In this document: one piece after another, positions 1 through 9,520 of the stretch | Layout: each line of letters opens with the position of its first letter | Numbering within the stretch: position 1 is the stretch's first letter | Assembly: GCA_026984455.1 (NCBI GenBank) | Contig: JALSSC010000013.1 | Span: 1 to 64,000, forward strand | Reading direction: 5' to 3' | Source: Chromatiaceae bacterium | Lineage (GTDB): Bacteria; Pseudomonadota; Gammaproteobacteria; Chromatiales; Chromatiaceae | DNA: 64,000 nucleotides | The notes under the pieces: model-generated | The model's input: the letters and a program-made list of their open reading frames with translations, nothing else | The model's database searches: none | Told to the model about the DNA's origin: nothing | Made by a program: the position numbers and the translations under genes

Positions 1-61
1 GCAGAACCACTTCCTGCTTGCGTTTTGCCGACCACCTCTTCGGCGATTTCTTCTCACTCAT
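1..61 (-). CDS. Transposase N-terminus, cut by window edge
   Basis: Only the first 20 codons are inside the window. They begin MSEKKSPKRWSAKRKQEVVL, a basic start typical of helix-turn-helix transposase subunits (OrfA type, IS3-like or related). A strong ribosome site, AGGAGG, lies a few bases before the ATG at 61. Upstream of the gene, around 95-120, a TGTGTCC-containing AT-rich stretch could be the terminal repeat of the insertion sequence, but no second end is visible. The family cannot be fixed from 20 residues. Confidence 0.55.
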   Translation of the reverse strand, partial: MSEKKSPKRWSAKRKQEVVL

Positions 62-119
62 GGACACCTCCTGTCGCTATCACTCTACGACCAAATGTGT
101 GTCCAAAATATTCGAGGGG

Positions 120-272
120 CAACCCAAAGCGGCGAAGAGGAAGCACATGCAGTACCAGAAGTTGATCCGCCAACTTCTGGATGAATATGTCGCCCGACAG
201 AAAATCGCTGACAAGTATTTCCAACGGCATCCAGACACTGCACGGCCTTCTATACCCGTCCCGCCCCGCTGA
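120..272 (+). pseudogene. Fragment of a CopG/BrnA-type antitoxin-like gene
   Basis: The frame reads AAKRKHMQYQKLIRQLL and continues DEYVAR. This resembles the C-terminal ribbon-helix-helix part of CopG/BrnA-type antitoxins, which often carry a YQxLIxxLLxxYV helix. No start or upstream half remains: the frame is interrupted at about 120 by what looks like the end of the insertion sequence. The last residues, from about 251, are encoded by a family A element. I infer a gene broken on both sides by mobile DNA. The match rests on about 30 residues, so the family is tentative. Confidence 0.35.
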
Positions 273-415
273 GGCCCCGCCCCTCCAACCCTGCAATCCT
301 TGCAGAAAATGCCTGTGTGGTCCCCTACCCCCCATGCAGGGATCCGGCCCCACCCCACTTCCGCCCGGCCATGAGAACGACACGGCGCGGCCCGTTCGTC
401 CAGGAGACGGGCATA
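251..415 (+). mobile_element. Family A miniature inverted-repeat element, copy A0
   Basis: The segment starts with TATACCCGTC and ends with GACGGGCATA, near-perfect inverted ends 165 bp apart. The internal sequence aligns with the copy at 27881-28046: shared blocks include GCCCCTC, ACCCTG, TTGC and TGGTCCC, in the same order and spacing. It has no coding capacity. TA at each outer edge would fit insertion into TA, as in IS630/Tc1-type elements, but this is inference. The remaining bases to 540 hold nothing I can identify beyond upstream sequence of the next gene. Confidence 0.6.
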
Positions 416-540
416 CATGGCATGTTTTTTGCTTTCGGAGTACGCATATCGCAACACAGAAACCCGGCATGGTCACCCTTTCCCATACCTGGCGCACAGG
501 GATCCCCGCCAACGGCGATCGGCCGTGGGGAGGTGCGCCC

Positions 541-1546
541 ATGAAGACGCCCTGGCGCATCCTGCTCCTGTTCCTCGGCCTGCATCTGCTGGCCGCCTCC
601 GGCGCGGCGGGAGACGCCCATGGCCGCTTCCGGGGGCTGTCGGATCACCCCCGGTACAGCAGGCTGAAGGGGGTGTTCGAACCCTCGGGCCTGATCCAGC
701 TTGCCGACGGACGCCTCCTGGTGGTACAGGACGAGGCGGCGAGCCCCTTCGCCCTGGTCTCGGTGGCCGCGGACGGCCATTACCGGGTGACCCGGTTGAC
801 GGCGGACCGGGTGCCGTTGCGCCTCGCCGATCTGGAAGGGATCACCCAGGATCCCGAAGGACGGGTCTACGCCATCACCTCCCATGCCCGCAAGGCCTCT
901 CACAAACGCGACCACGACCGGGAGCGCCTGGTCCGATTCCGCCTCGAAGACGAACGGATCCGGGACTTCACGGCCATTCGTCACCTGACCCGGGCGATCC
1001 GCCGCCAGCTTCGGGAAATTGGCCGCGGCCACCCACTACAAGGGCTGGCGGGAGGCCCTGCGCCTGGAGATCGAGGGCCTGGCCTTCGATCCGGCGCGCG
1101 CCCGGCTGCTCATCGGGCTGCGCGGTCCGGTATGGCCGGGCCGCTCGCTGGTGATCGCCCTGGAGAATCCGGACGCGGCCTTCGCCGGCGCGAGGCCCCG
1201 CCTGTCCCTGCTCCCCCTCGACCTCGGGGGCGGCGGCATTCGCGCCCTGGAATATGTACCCGCCCTGCACGCCTTCGTATTGACGGCGCGCAACGAGGAC
1301 TTCGCCGGCGCGCCGTTCACCTTCTGGCGTTGGTCCGGAGAGGCGGGCTCCCCGCCCGGGCGCCTCCATCCGCCCCGGATCCGGGGCGGCCTGCGCCACC
1401 CCGAGGGCGTTGCCCCAGTGACCATCCGTGGCCAGCGGGGGCTGTTGGTGGTGAGCGACGACGGCAGCACCGCCAAGGGCCGGGCCGGGCACTATCTGTT
1501 TCTTTCCTACGCCCGGCTCGTCCCGGCTCCGAAGGGGCGGAGGTGA
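541..1546 (+). pseudogene. Secreted DUF3616-like protein, frameshifted
   Basis: Translation from the ATG at 541 gives an export signal (MKTPWRILLLFLGLHLLAAS) and then a beta-propeller-like sequence: GLIQLADGRLLVVQDE, DLEGITQDPEGRVYAITS. The frame is lost at about 1016-1020, in an AAA run. The protein clearly continues in the next frame as THYKGWREALRLEIEGLAFD and ends ...HYLFLSYARL at 1546. Removing one A restores a protein of about 334 residues. The EGLAFDP and LLIGLRG motifs recall DUF3616 or esterase-like phytase propellers. The stop overlaps the start of the next gene (TGATG), so the pair was probably an operon. It may be a true pseudogene or a sequencing indel. Confidence 0.6.
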
Positions 1547-2142
1547 TGCCGATGGAGGCATTGGCCGGCCTGGACGCCTATCTGGACTACGGTCTCGATC
1601 TGGGGATCGAGATCCTTTCCCTCTATCTCTATTGCTGGGTCTACTACCGGCGTTACTACGATCGCGACGCGGTGGTCTTCATCGCCCTGCTCAGCCTGTT
1701 CCTGTTCGTGGTGGTCATCACCCTGACCCTCTCGGATTTCAACCTGGCCTCGGGCTTCGCCCTGTTCGCCCTGCTCTCCATCATCTCCCTGCGCAGCGAG
1801 AGCCTGGCCAAGGTCAAGACCTCCTATGTCTTCGGCGCCATCGCCCTGGGGGTCATCAACGGCGCCGCCATGGAGGACTACGTCTTCCTGCTCATGATCA
1901 ACCCGACCCTGATCCTCGGCGCCTGGGGGGTGGAGGGACTGCCGTTGTTTCCCGAGGTCATCCGTATCCCGGTGGTCTTGGAAGAGGTCCCGCTGGAGGA
2001 CCTGCATCGCCGGGAGCGCATCGTTCCCCTGCTGGAACACGCCTTCGCGCACCCTGTGCTCTATTACGAGGTGGAAAAGGTGTCGCTGAAGAAGAATATA
2101 CCCGTCGAGTTCATCGCCCGGATCCGCCCGGCCGCCGGCTAG
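1546..2142 (+). CDS. DUF4956 family membrane protein
   Basis: This protein of 198 residues has about four hydrophobic segments in its first half (for example [20 protein letters not shown] and [15 protein letters not shown]), then a soluble C-terminal part. The [20 protein letters not shown] stretch is characteristic of DUF4956 proteins, a family of unknown function sometimes found near polyphosphate-related VTC-domain genes in other bacteria. The ATG at 1546 overlaps the stop of the upstream propeller gene, so the two are translationally coupled. It ends four bases inside the convergent coq7 gene. A second ATG at 1552 is also possible. Confidence 0.65.
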   Translation: MPMEALAGLDAYLDYGLDLGIEILSLYLYCWVYYRRYYDRDAVVFIALLSLFLFVVVITLTLSDFNLASGFALFALLSIISLRSESLAKVKTSYVFGAIALGVINGAAMEDYVFLLMINPTLILGAWGVEGLPLFPEVIRIPVVLEEVPLEDLHRRERIVPLLEHAFAHPVLYYEVEKVSLKKNIPVEFIARIRPAAG

Positions 2143-2786
2143 AGCCAGTAGGCGCTCCCGGTCATCACCCGCGCGCTCACCCGCATGGCCATCCGCACCG
2201 GCAGCGGCAGGGGGGCGCCGCCCGCGGCCCGGGCACCGTCGGCATGGTGGATCTCGTCTTCCTTCATCTGCTCCAGGACCGCCCGGGTGCGGTGATCCTG
2301 GGATGGCAGGGCGCGCAGATGCCCCTCCAGGTGGGCCTCCACCTGACGCTCGGTCTCCACCACGAAGCCCAGGCTCCACTTGTCCCCGGCCAGCCCGGCG
2401 AGCGCCCCGATGGAGAAGGCACCCATGTACCAGAGGGGGTTGAGCAGGCTCTTGCGGTCCTCCAGCTCCTGCAGGCGCCGCTCGCACCAGGCGAGGTGGT
2501 CGTTCTCCTCCCGGGCCGCCTGTTCCATGCGTTCGCGCACCCGGGGCAGCTTCGCGGTCAGGGCCTGGCCCTGATAGAGGGCCTGGGCGCAGACCTCCCC
2601 GCTGTGATCCACCCGCACCAGCCCGGCCACCTTGCGGCGTTCCTCCGGGTCGAGTTCCGCCTCGGGCAGGTCCGCGGCCGGATAGGGCCGGTCGGTGACC
2701 CGCGGCCGGCCGAAGAGGGTGCGCAGGCCCTGGTCCAGACCGATGATGAACTCGTCGAGGGGGGTATGGCGGCGGGCGGTGGTCAT
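2139..2786 (-). CDS. coq7: Demethoxyubiquinone hydroxylase Coq7
   Basis: This 215-residue diiron monooxygenase catalyses the penultimate step of ubiquinone synthesis, hydroxylation of 2-polyprenyl-3-methyl-6-methoxy-1,4-benzoquinone. The ligand set of the family is visible: E in [15 protein letters not shown], the EENDH motif, E in [12 protein letters not shown], and the EDEIHHAD motif near the C-terminus. The start at 2786 gives [20 protein letters not shown] and the family's normal length. Having an aerobic Coq7 implies ubiquinone-dependent respiration. It lies downstream of the GlcF-like gene on the same strand. Confidence 0.93.
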   Translation of the reverse strand: MTTARRHTPLDEFIIGLDQGLRTLFGRPRVTDRPYPAADLPEAELDPEERRKVAGLVRVDHSGEVCAQALYQGQALTAKLPRVRERMEQAAREENDHLAWCERRLQELEDRKSLLNPLWYMGAFSIGALAGLAGDKWSLGFVVETERQVEAHLEGHLRALPSQDHRTRAVLEQMKEDEIHHADGARAAGGAPLPLPVRMAMRVSARVMTGSAYWL

Positions 2787-2842
2787 GGCGACGTCCTCAT
2801 GCAGGGATCCGCGCGAGATTCTGCGCCCGCGCCCTCCGCGCT

Positions 2843-3979
2843 TCAAGGCCGCGATCGGCCAGCGACCAACTCCAACGGATGCACCACCGGGATGGCAAGA
2901 CCCGCCTCGGCCAGCCCGGCCCGCAGGTGCAGGGCGCAGCCGGTGTTGGTGGTGGCGAGCCAATCCACCGGATGCCGTGCGAGCCATTGGATCAGGGGGG
3001 CGCGCAGGCGCCGCGCCTGGCCCGGATGGCGCAACATCTGGATGCCCGCCGCCCCGCAACAGCCCCAGCCCGCGTCCAGAGGGATCACCTCCAGGTCGGG
3101 AACGCGGGCCAGCAGGCGTAGCGCCGCACCGTCCCCTCCGGGCCACTGGTTCTGGGTGCAGGGGGTGTGAACCGCCACCCGCCCGGCCAGGGGGGGCGCC
3201 TCCAGCCCCGGCCGGGTGGCCAGAAAGGTGCAGATCTCCTGCACCCGGCCGCTCAGGGCGGGATGCCCTTGCAGCCCCCCGGCACAGGCGCTGGCGACGG
3301 TCAATATCCGGGAATACCCGCTCAGGACCCGCGCGCTCTCCTCCAGCAGGCGCCGTCCCTCGCCTTCGAGGCCCTGGTGCCGGAACAGGGCCCCGCAGCA
3401 CAGACGCCCGGCGGGCAGGGCCAGGGGGATCCCCAGGCCCGCGCAGACCCGCACGGCCGCCTCCAGGGCCGCGGGTTCCAGCCCCCGGCCGGTGCAACCG
3501 GCGAACAGCAGGGTCCCGGCCCGGGGAGTGACCCGAGCGCAGGGCGGCGCCTCCGGCAGGGCGCGCAACCAGCGTCCGGGGCCGGGCAGCCGCCCCAGAC
3601 CGATCCAGCGGGCGGCGCGGGCGGCGCCGATCCAGATCCCGGGCCGGGCCAGCAACCGCAAGCTGGAACGGTAAAGCAGGCGCCCAGGCATCGTCCGCCG
3701 GGCCAGGGTCCTGGCCCGCATGGCGTCCACCAGGGCGGTCACCCGCACCCCCGAGGGACAGGCGCGCTCACAGGCGGCGCAGCCGAGGCAGCGGTCCAAG
3801 GCCGGCCAGGCCCCTTCCGCCGACAGATCGCCCTGGAGCAACCCCTGGACCAGGGCGACCCGCCCGCGCGGCGACTCCCGCTCCGATGCGGTGACCCCAT
3901 AGGTGGGGCAATGGGGCAGGCAGAGGCCGCATTTGACGCAGGCATCGGCCTCTTTCAGTATCTCGTCGGTGTTGTCCAA
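2843..3979 (-). CDS. GlcF/LutA-type iron-sulfur oxidoreductase subunit
   Basis: The 378-residue protein starts with two [4Fe-4S] motifs of the CxxCxxCxxxCP type, [12 protein letters not shown] (residues ~15-26) and [12 protein letters not shown] (~67-78). Two CCG-type cysteine domains follow (FAGCTGRG with [15 protein letters not shown] with GWGCCGAAG). This is the architecture of the glycolate oxidase Fe-S subunit and of lactate utilisation LutA, which pass electrons from 2-hydroxyacid oxidation to the quinone pool. No flavin subunit (GlcD/GlcE or LutB/LutC) is nearby, so the substrate is undetermined. It is divergent from the ferredoxin gene, with only 22 bp between starts. Confidence 0.8.
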   Translation of the reverse strand: MDNTDEILKEADACVKCGLCLPHCPTYGVTASERESPRGRVALVQGLLQGDLSAEGAWPALDRCLGCAACERACPSGVRVTALVDAMRARTLARRTMPGRLLYRSSLRLLARPGIWIGAARAARWIGLGRLPGPGRWLRALPEAPPCARVTPRAGTLLFAGCTGRGLEPAALEAAVRVCAGLGIPLALPAGRLCCGALFRHQGLEGEGRRLLEESARVLSGYSRILTVASACAGGLQGHPALSGRVQEICTFLATRPGLEAPPLAGRVAVHTPCTQNQWPGGDGAALRLLARVPDLEVIPLDAGWGCCGAAGIQMLRHPGQARRLRAPLIQWLARHPVDWLATTNTGCALHLRAGLAEAGLAIPVVHPLELVAGRSRP

Positions 3980-4001
3980 ATCGACCCGGGGGTGGAGAGA
4001 G

Positions 4002-4313
4002 ATGTCCTACTATCAATATCACGTCTTCCTGTGCAGCAACCAGCGTGACGACGGGCGCCCCAGTTGCGGCGACTGCGGGGCGGCCGCCATGCGCGACTTC
4101 ATGAAGGCCCGCTGCAAGGCATTGGGGCTCAGCGGTCCCGGGCGGGTGCGCATCAACAGCGCCGGCTGCATGGACCGTTGCGCCGAGGGGCCGGTGATGG
4201 TGATCTACCCGGAGGGGTTCTGGTACAGCTACATCGACCGCGACGATATCGAGGAGATCGTGCAGCGGCACCTGATCCGCGGGGAAAGGGTGGAACGCCT
4301 GGAGTTGAAGTAG
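4002..4313 (+). CDS. Thioredoxin-fold (2Fe-2S) ferredoxin
   Basis: This 103-residue protein begins MSYYQYHVFLCSNQRDDGRP. It carries the cysteine spacing of the thioredoxin-like [2Fe-2S] ferredoxins: FLCSNQRDDGRPSCGDCG near the N-terminus, then NSAGCMDRCAEGPVMVIYPE. The WYSYIDRDDIEEIVQRHL ending is typical of Shethna-type 'PDZ-CHAT' small ferredoxins common in proteobacteria. It may serve as an electron carrier for the divergently transcribed Fe-S oxidoreductase, but no sequence feature proves this pairing. Confidence 0.85.
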   Translation: MSYYQYHVFLCSNQRDDGRPSCGDCGAAAMRDFMKARCKALGLSGPGRVRINSAGCMDRCAEGPVMVIYPEGFWYSYIDRDDIEEIVQRHLIRGERVERLELK

Positions 4314-4458
4314 GCCCGCGCCATCCCGGGGGATGGAGGCCGTGGGGGCGAACTCGGCGCGACGACTCCCGCATGCAATGGCCACGCCGGATGGCGGCTG
4401 AAGGCACACCCACGTCAGAGGCCACAGACGCGATTTCCACAGAAAAGGGGCTTGACAA

Positions 4459-4554
4459 ATGAAGAAGCATATAAGAAACTGCAAATACGCTGATTCATTG
4501 CCCTGGGGCCTTGAATCGGTATTCCTCCATCCTCCTTTGGTGGTTAATACTTGA
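4459..4554 (+). CDS. Possible 31-residue small protein
   Basis: An ATG at 4459, eight bases after a purine-rich AAAAGGGG, opens a 31-codon frame (MKKHIRNCKYADSLPWGLES followed by VFLHPPLVVNT). It closes at TGA immediately before a strong intrinsic terminator. Codons such as AGA, ATA and TTG are unlike the high-G+C neighbours. Alternatively the stretch is a small RNA whose CATCCTCCTTTGG segment could expose an anti-ribosome-binding CCUCC. I cannot decide between the two, and chance is possible. Confidence 0.25.
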   Translation: MKKHIRNCKYADSLPWGLESVFLHPPLVVNT

Positions 4555-4583
4555 GCGCAACGTCCCCCGTTGCGCTTTTTTTT
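4555..4583 (+). terminator. Intrinsic terminator
   Basis: A perfect 8-bp stem (GCGCAACG, loop TCCCC, CGTTGCGC) is followed by eight T residues. It lies 240 bp after the ferredoxin gene and directly after the possible small ORF, so it ends either a long 3' UTR or a short independent transcript. Confidence 0.85.
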
Positions 4584-4993
4584 GTCCGGAAAACCGGCGG
4601 TCGTACGGCCGATGCGGATCGCCCGTCGACTCGGCATCCAACCACCAAGGCCCCGGGTCCCGGCTACCCTTCGGCGAGGGCCGAGGTGGTCACATAGACG
4701 GCACCCCTCAGCGCTCATCCCTTTCCTCTCCGATCAGGACCTCACCCGGCCCCTCGACTCGGCCGCCGAGGCGGCGCAGATCGGCGTGGTCCGGACCTGA
4801 GGGCGCGGGGGTCAGGGGCAGCACCGGGGCGGCCGGCCGCCGCCGGCGGGGAATCCCCGATTCACCCTCGTCCCGCATGAGTTCGGTAAGACACCCCGGT
4901 TCCTTGTCCGCGTCCCTGATGGTTTTTCATGATCGTCGTGCTACATTGCGGAAAATCTGACACAACCCCCGCTCATTCCCGCGAAGACCCGAC

Positions 4994-6298
4994 ATGCGCA
5001 TCCACCTCCAGGCCCTGGGCTGCCGCCTCAACGAGGCCGAACTCGAAGACTGGGCGCGCCGTTTCCAGGCCCGCGGCCACCAGCTCTGCCGTGACCCCGG
5101 GGAGGCCGACCTGGTGGTGGTGAACACCTGCGCGGTGACCGCCGAGGCGGTACGCAAGTCCCGCAAGCTGTTGCGCCGTGCCCACCGCGAGAATCCCAGG
5201 GCGCGCCTGGTGGTGAGTGGCTGTTCCGCCACCCTCGCCCCGGCCGCCGCCGAGGCCCTGCCGGGGGTGGATCTGGTGGTCGGCAACGCCCGCAAGGACC
5301 GCCTGGTGGAGATCACCGAGACGGCCCTGGACCTCCCGCTGATGCCGGCCCAGGCCACCGAGCCGGGGGAGAACGCCCTCTGGGCGCGCGGTCGCCAGCG
5401 CGCCTTCGTCAAGGTCCAGGACGGCTGCCGCCACCGTTGTACCTACTGTATCGTCACCCTCGCCCGGGGCGAGGAACGCAGCCGCCCGCGGGCCGAGGTG
5501 ATCGACGAGGTGCGCCGCCTGCACGCGAGCGGGGTCCAGGAGGTGGTCCTCACCGGGGTCCATATCGGCGGCTACGGCGCCGACCTGGGTACCGACCTGG
5601 CGGACCTGGTCCAGGGGGTCCTGCGAGAGACGCGGATCCCGCGCCTGCGCCTGGGTTCCCTGGAACCCTGGGATCTGCCCGAGGCCCTGTGGGAGGCCTT
5701 CGCCGATCCCCGCTTCCTGCCCCACCTGCACCTGCCCTTGCAGAGCGGCAGCGACCGCGTCCTGCGGCGCATGGCGCGGCGCTGCCGGAGCGGCGAGTTC
5801 GCCCGCCTGGTGGAACGGGGACGGGAGCGGGTGCCCGGGCTCAACGTGACCACCGACATCATCGTGGGCTTCCCCGGCGAGACCGAGGCGGACTGGGCCC
5901 GGACCCTGGAACTGGCCGAGGCCCTGGGCTTCGGCCACATCCACATCTTTCCCTTCTCCAGCCGTCCGGGCACCAAGGCCGCCGGCCTGCCCGACCCCGT
6001 GCCCGCCGAGGTGCAACGGCGGCGGGCGGCCGAGCTGCACGCCCTCGCCCGGCGCAGCAGAAAGGCCGTCCTGGAGGCCCGCAGGGGACAGCGCGCCGCG
6101 GTCCTGGTGGAGGGCCGCTGCCGTGGCGACGAGGCCCCTGATCACTGGTTCGGCTATACCCCGGACTACCTCCAGGTGCGCCTGCCCGATCCCGGGATCG
6201 GGGATCTCGGCAACCGCATCCTGGAGGTGGAATTGGGCGCCCCCAGCGACGACGGCCTCGCCCTGGAGGCCCGCCTCGCCCCCCCGGCGGGCGGATGA
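4994..6298 (+). CDS. mtaB: tRNA t6A37 methylthiotransferase MtaB
   Basis: This radical-SAM enzyme of 434 residues adds a methylthio group to t6A at position 37 of ANN-decoding tRNAs, giving ms2t6A. The N-terminal UPF0004 domain has the three auxiliary-cluster cysteines ([24 protein letters not shown]). The radical-SAM motif is [12 protein letters not shown] (CxxxCxxC, ~residues 146-153), with LARGEERSR after it. The loop NxRKDR and the C-terminal TRAM-like segment fit MtaB rather than MiaB or RimO. Its stop overlaps the next start by ATGA. Together with tsaC at 13901, which makes the t6A precursor, it covers two steps of the same tRNA modification. Confidence 0.93.
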   Translation: MRIHLQALGCRLNEAELEDWARRFQARGHQLCRDPGEADLVVVNTCAVTAEAVRKSRKLLRRAHRENPRARLVVSGCSATLAPAAAEALPGVDLVVGNARKDRLVEITETALDLPLMPAQATEPGENALWARGRQRAFVKVQDGCRHRCTYCIVTLARGEERSRPRAEVIDEVRRLHASGVQEVVLTGVHIGGYGADLGTDLADLVQGVLRETRIPRLRLGSLEPWDLPEALWEAFADPRFLPHLHLPLQSGSDRVLRRMARRCRSGEFARLVERGRERVPGLNVTTDIIVGFPGETEADWARTLELAEALGFGHIHIFPFSSRPGTKAAGLPDPVPAEVQRRRAAELHALARRSRKAVLEARRGQRAAVLVEGRCRGDEAPDHWFGYTPDYLQVRLPDPGIGDLGNRILEVELGAPSDDGLALEARLAPPAGG

Positions 6299-7671
6299 AC
6301 CCGGCCACCCGCCGCCACGCCCGCTGGCTGGTGGCCCTGGCCGCCGCCGCCCTCTTCGCCCCCCTGGGGGCGCCCTACGTGGGCGAGGAGGGGGTCTACA
6401 CCCTGATGGCGCTGGAGATGGGCCGGAACCACGACTGGTGGCAGCCGACCCTGTTCGGGATGGCCTACTCCCGCCCGCCCCTGTTCCAATGGCTGACCGT
6501 TCCCCTGGCGGAGTTCCTCGGCTGGCGGCACGTCCTGGCGGCCACCCGCCTGGTGGCCATCGCCGCCACCCTGGGGACGGCCGCCATCCTCCATCGCCTG
6601 GTGCGCGGCCTCGGCGGAGACCGGGACCTCGCCCTGTTCGCGGTCCTCGCCTTCTTCTCCGGCGATGTGCTGGTCAAACGCGGCTGGCTGGCCTACGCCG
6701 ACCCCCTGTTCGCCCTGTTCACCTTCGCCGCCATCGGCGCCCTGATCCTGGCCGTGCACAGACCCCGCCCCGGGCTGTTGCTCCCGGCCGTGACCGCCCT
6801 GTCCCTGGCCTTCCTGAGCAAGGTCTTCACCGCCTATCTGTTCTACGGCGTGGCCCTGGCGGTGTTGCTCTGGCGCCATCCCAACCGCGGGCTGTTGTGG
6901 CGGCCGTCCGCCCTGCTCCTGCACCTCGCCGCCCTGGTCTTCCCCTTCGCCTGGCACTTCTGGATCAGCGGCGGCCGACAGGGTGGCGACGCCCTGCCGG
7001 TGATCCTGCACAAGCTCCAGGCCATCGAGCCCGGGCCCTACCTCGCCCGGTTGCTGGGGTACCCCCTGGAGACCCTGCTCAAGCTCGCCCCCCTGAGCCT
7101 GGTGGCCCTGTGGCTGCGTTACCGTGCCCCGGGCTGGAGCCCGCCCGCGCCCCAGCTCCCCATGGCCCTGCTGCTCTGGGTGCTGGGCCTGAACTACCTG
7201 CCCTACTGGCTCGCCCCCGAGGGCAACATCCGTTACCTGATGCCCCTCTACCCCCTGTTCGCCCTCCTCTGGGCCTGGTGGATCCTGGGCGCCCGCGCAG
7301 GCGGCGCCCGCCTCGCCCTGCGCTGGATGACGGCCTTCGTCCTCCTCGCCGGCCTCTGGGGCCTCTGGGGTCTGCCCTGGTTCCAGGCGCAGCGCAAGAA
7401 TGGCGACTATCCGGCGGTGGCGGCCGCCATCCTCGCCCGCACCCACGGCCACCCCCTGTATTACCGGGACACCTCCGCCACCGGCCTGGCGGTGGCCGCG
7501 GAGATCGACCTGCGCCGCCTGCCGGGCCCCCTGCTGCGGGCCCCGCCCCCGGACTGGGACGACGGCTTCCTGGTGAGCGACCGCCCAGAGGGCCGGGTCA
7601 GCGCCCGTTTCGACCTCCCCGAGCACCGCCTCTTCCTCCTCTGCCGGGGCCCGGCCTGCGCCGCTCGCTGA
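6295..7671 (+). CDS. Family 39 (ArnT/PMT-like) glycosyltransferase
   Basis: This 458-residue, strongly hydrophobic protein has about ten membrane spans and an N-terminal loop after the first span with the acidic motif [20 protein letters not shown] and then [12 protein letters not shown]. This is the pattern of GT-C fold polyprenyl-phosphate sugar transferases such as ArnT, where the acidic residue in the first periplasmic loop is catalytic. It probably moves a sugar from a polyprenyl-phosphate donor to a lipid or other envelope acceptor; the acceptor is unknown. It is translationally coupled to mtaB, with no obvious functional link. Confidence 0.8.
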   Translation: MNPATRRHARWLVALAAAALFAPLGAPYVGEEGVYTLMALEMGRNHDWWQPTLFGMAYSRPPLFQWLTVPLAEFLGWRHVLAATRLVAIAATLGTAAILHRLVRGLGGDRDLALFAVLAFFSGDVLVKRGWLAYADPLFALFTFAAIGALILAVHRPRPGLLLPAVTALSLAFLSKVFTAYLFYGVALAVLLWRHPNRGLLWRPSALLLHLAALVFPFAWHFWISGGRQGGDALPVILHKLQAIEPGPYLARLLGYPLETLLKLAPLSLVALWLRYRAPGWSPPAPQLPMALLLWVLGLNYLPYWLAPEGNIRYLMPLYPLFALLWAWWILGARAGGARLALRWMTAFVLLAGLWGLWGLPWFQAQRKNGDYPAVAAAILARTHGHPLYYRDTSATGLAVAAEIDLRRLPGPLLRAPPPDWDDGFLVSDRPEGRVSARFDLPEHRLFLLCRGPACAAR

Positions 7672-7745
7672 ATCGGATTCGCCCCTCAAGTCCTGCCCCG
7701 GGTGGTCGTTACAGGGTCAGCAGAAACTCACCCAGGGCCCCTTCG

Positions 7746-8945
7746 ATGAAACCGATCAGCCGAACCTATACCGGAGTCCTCGGTCTCTCCCCCCTAGTCC
7801 TGGCCGGAGCCTGGGCCTCCGGCGTCGCCCCCCCCGACCTGGCCTGGGTCGCCCTGGGCATGGGCATCTGGGCGGCGGCCGGGGCCCTGGGGCTGCGCCA
7901 GATACGCGATCACCGCGCCCCCGAGGAGGAACGGACGGAAAAGGTCCACCTCCAGGAGGAGATGGAGGCCCTGGCCACCGAACTCGACCACGCAGTGAGC
8001 GTCACCGCGGACAATCTCTCGAACCAACTGGGACAGATCCGCGACCTGGTGGCCGACGCCATACAGACACTGAACGCCAGCTTCAACGGCCTGCAACAGG
8101 AATCCACGCGGCAGCTCGGGATCGTCCAGACCCTGATCCAAGAGATGTCCGATCCCGAGGAGGGGGAGGAGCGCATCTCCTTCACCACCTTCGCCCGTGA
8201 GACCGACCAGGTGCTCCAGGTCTTCGTCGGCCACGTGGTGGACATGAGCAAGGACAGCATGCTCATGGTGGAGCAGATCGACGACATGGTGCAGCAGATG
8301 GACGCCGCCGACGCCTTGCTGGCCGATGTCAAGACCATCGCCGACCAGACCAACCTGCTGGCCCTCAACGCGGCCATCGAGGCCGCCCGTGCCGGCGAGG
8401 CCGGCCGCGGCTTCGCGGTGGTGGCGGACGAGGTGCGCAAGTTGTCGCAACGCTCGAACCGCTTCAGCGACCAGATAAAAGAGGTCCTGGACGGTTCCCG
8501 CCAGAACATCGCCCGGGCGCGCGAGACGGTGGCCCACCTGGCCTCCAAGGACATGAGCTTCGCCATCCAGTCCAAGTCCAGGGTGGACCACATGATGCGC
8601 CAGATCGAGGCCATGAACGCCGAGATCAGCCGGCGCCTGAGTGAACTCTCGGGGATTGCCGACGGCATCGACCAGGCGGTGGGCGCCGCCGTGCGCTCCC
8701 TCCAGTTCGAGGACATCGTGACCCAACTGGCCGGCCACGGACAGCAGGGGATCGAAGGCCTCAGACAGCTCATCGGCGAGGTGCGAAACGAGATCTCGCG
8801 TGCCCACGCTACACCCCTGGCGGCGGCACGCCCGGCGGACAGTCTGGCCAGCCTGCGGCGGCGCCTTGCCGAGCATGAGACCACGGTCCCGCCCAGCCCG
8901 GTGACCCAAACCGCCATGGACGAAGGCGAGATCGAACTCTTCTGA
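7746..8945 (+). CDS. Methyl-accepting chemotaxis protein-like signal transducer
   Basis: The 399-residue protein has a hydrophobic hairpin at residues ~10-55 ([30 protein letters not shown]), then a long helical part without a visible ligand domain. The conserved hairpin tip of the MCP signalling domain follows: [20 protein letters not shown], then [18 protein letters not shown]. With almost no periplasmic loop, it probably senses a cytoplasmic or membrane cue. No che genes are in the window; the adjacent partner-switching cluster, 270 bp downstream, is its only signalling neighbour. The start was set at 7746 because the sequence before it in the same frame does not look coding. Confidence 0.8.
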   Translation: MKPISRTYTGVLGLSPLVLAGAWASGVAPPDLAWVALGMGIWAAAGALGLRQIRDHRAPEEERTEKVHLQEEMEALATELDHAVSVTADNLSNQLGQIRDLVADAIQTLNASFNGLQQESTRQLGIVQTLIQEMSDPEEGEERISFTTFARETDQVLQVFVGHVVDMSKDSMLMVEQIDDMVQQMDAADALLADVKTIADQTNLLALNAAIEAARAGEAGRGFAVVADEVRKLSQRSNRFSDQIKEVLDGSRQNIARARETVAHLASKDMSFAIQSKSRVDHMMRQIEAMNAEISRRLSELSGIADGIDQAVGAAVRSLQFEDIVTQLAGHGQQGIEGLRQLIGEVRNEISRAHATPLAAARPADSLASLRRRLAEHETTVPPSPVTQTAMDEGEIELF

Positions 8946-9214
8946 CGTGGATGGTTGCCGGACCGCCTGAGAAGATGAGAGTCACGGGCGCCTGGGCATG
9001 GGAAAAGGCCCTCCCGCCCCTGCGGAGAGAGGAGCTGGGCTGAGGAGGAACCAGAGCACGGTCCCTGCGACCCTCACGGTAACAGAGGAATACGAAATCG
9101 GCGGCAGAGAGACTTCCGCGTGGTCCGACCTCGGTGGTACCGGAGAGTGACGTGTTGGTCGTACCTGGCCAACCGCAGTGATCCACGAAATCGAAAAACA
9201 ACAGGAGTAACAGC

Positions 9215-9520
9215 ATGGGCATACGCAGCAATATCTCGAGCGATGGCAAACGGCTCCAGATAGACATCGACGGACGCTTCGACTTTGCCAGCCACGATGC
9301 CTTCCGCGCGGCCTACCACGACCTGGACTCCCTGCCCCGGGAGATTCATGTGGACCTGCGCAAGGCAGAATACATGGACAGCGCCGCCCTGGGGATGCTC
9401 CTGATGTTGCGCGAACGGGCCGGAGGCGACGCCGCACGGATCGAGATCATCGATCCGCCCCCTGCGGTGCGGGACATCCTCCAGGTCGCGCGTTTCGATC
9501 AACTCTTCCGCATCCGATGA
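9215..9520 (+). CDS. STAS-domain anti-sigma factor antagonist-like protein 1
   Basis: A single STAS domain of 101 residues (SpoIIAA/RsbV/HsbA type). The phosphorylatable serine lies in the conserved loop EYMDSAALGMLLMLRERA (~residue 53). A good ribosome site (AGGAG) precedes the ATG. The stop overlaps the start of the REC-phosphatase gene (ATGA). In known systems such as HsbR-HsbA and Rsb, this protein is phosphorylated by an ATPase-domain kinase and dephosphorylated by a PP2C phosphatase. The next gene carries both activities. The target partner (anti-sigma factor or other) is not in the window. Confidence 0.88.
   Translation: MGIRSNISSDGKRLQIDIDGRFDFASHDAFRAAYHDLDSLPREIHVDLRKAEYMDSAALGMLLMLRERAGGDAARIEIIDPPPAVRDILQVARFDQLFRIR

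Larger units (their letters stand above)
4314..4993 (+). other. 680-bp intergenic region with possible small transcript
   Basis: Apart from the short ORF and terminator listed separately, no gene is recognisable. A consensus TTGACA stands at 4452-4457, but the best -10-like hexamer after it (TATAAG at 4470) is only 12 bp away, so a normal sigma-70 promoter is not convincing. The 400 bp before mtaB are high-G+C and hold no clear repeat or hairpin. Confidence 0.4.

Noticed and set aside
2097-2107. TATACCCGTCG inside the DUF4956 gene as a family A end
   Set aside because: It lies within conserved coding sequence with no partner end at the family spacing.
4452-4480. Sigma-70 promoter from the perfect TTGACA
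   Set aside because: No -10 at 16-18 bp; the only TATAAG is 12 bp away.
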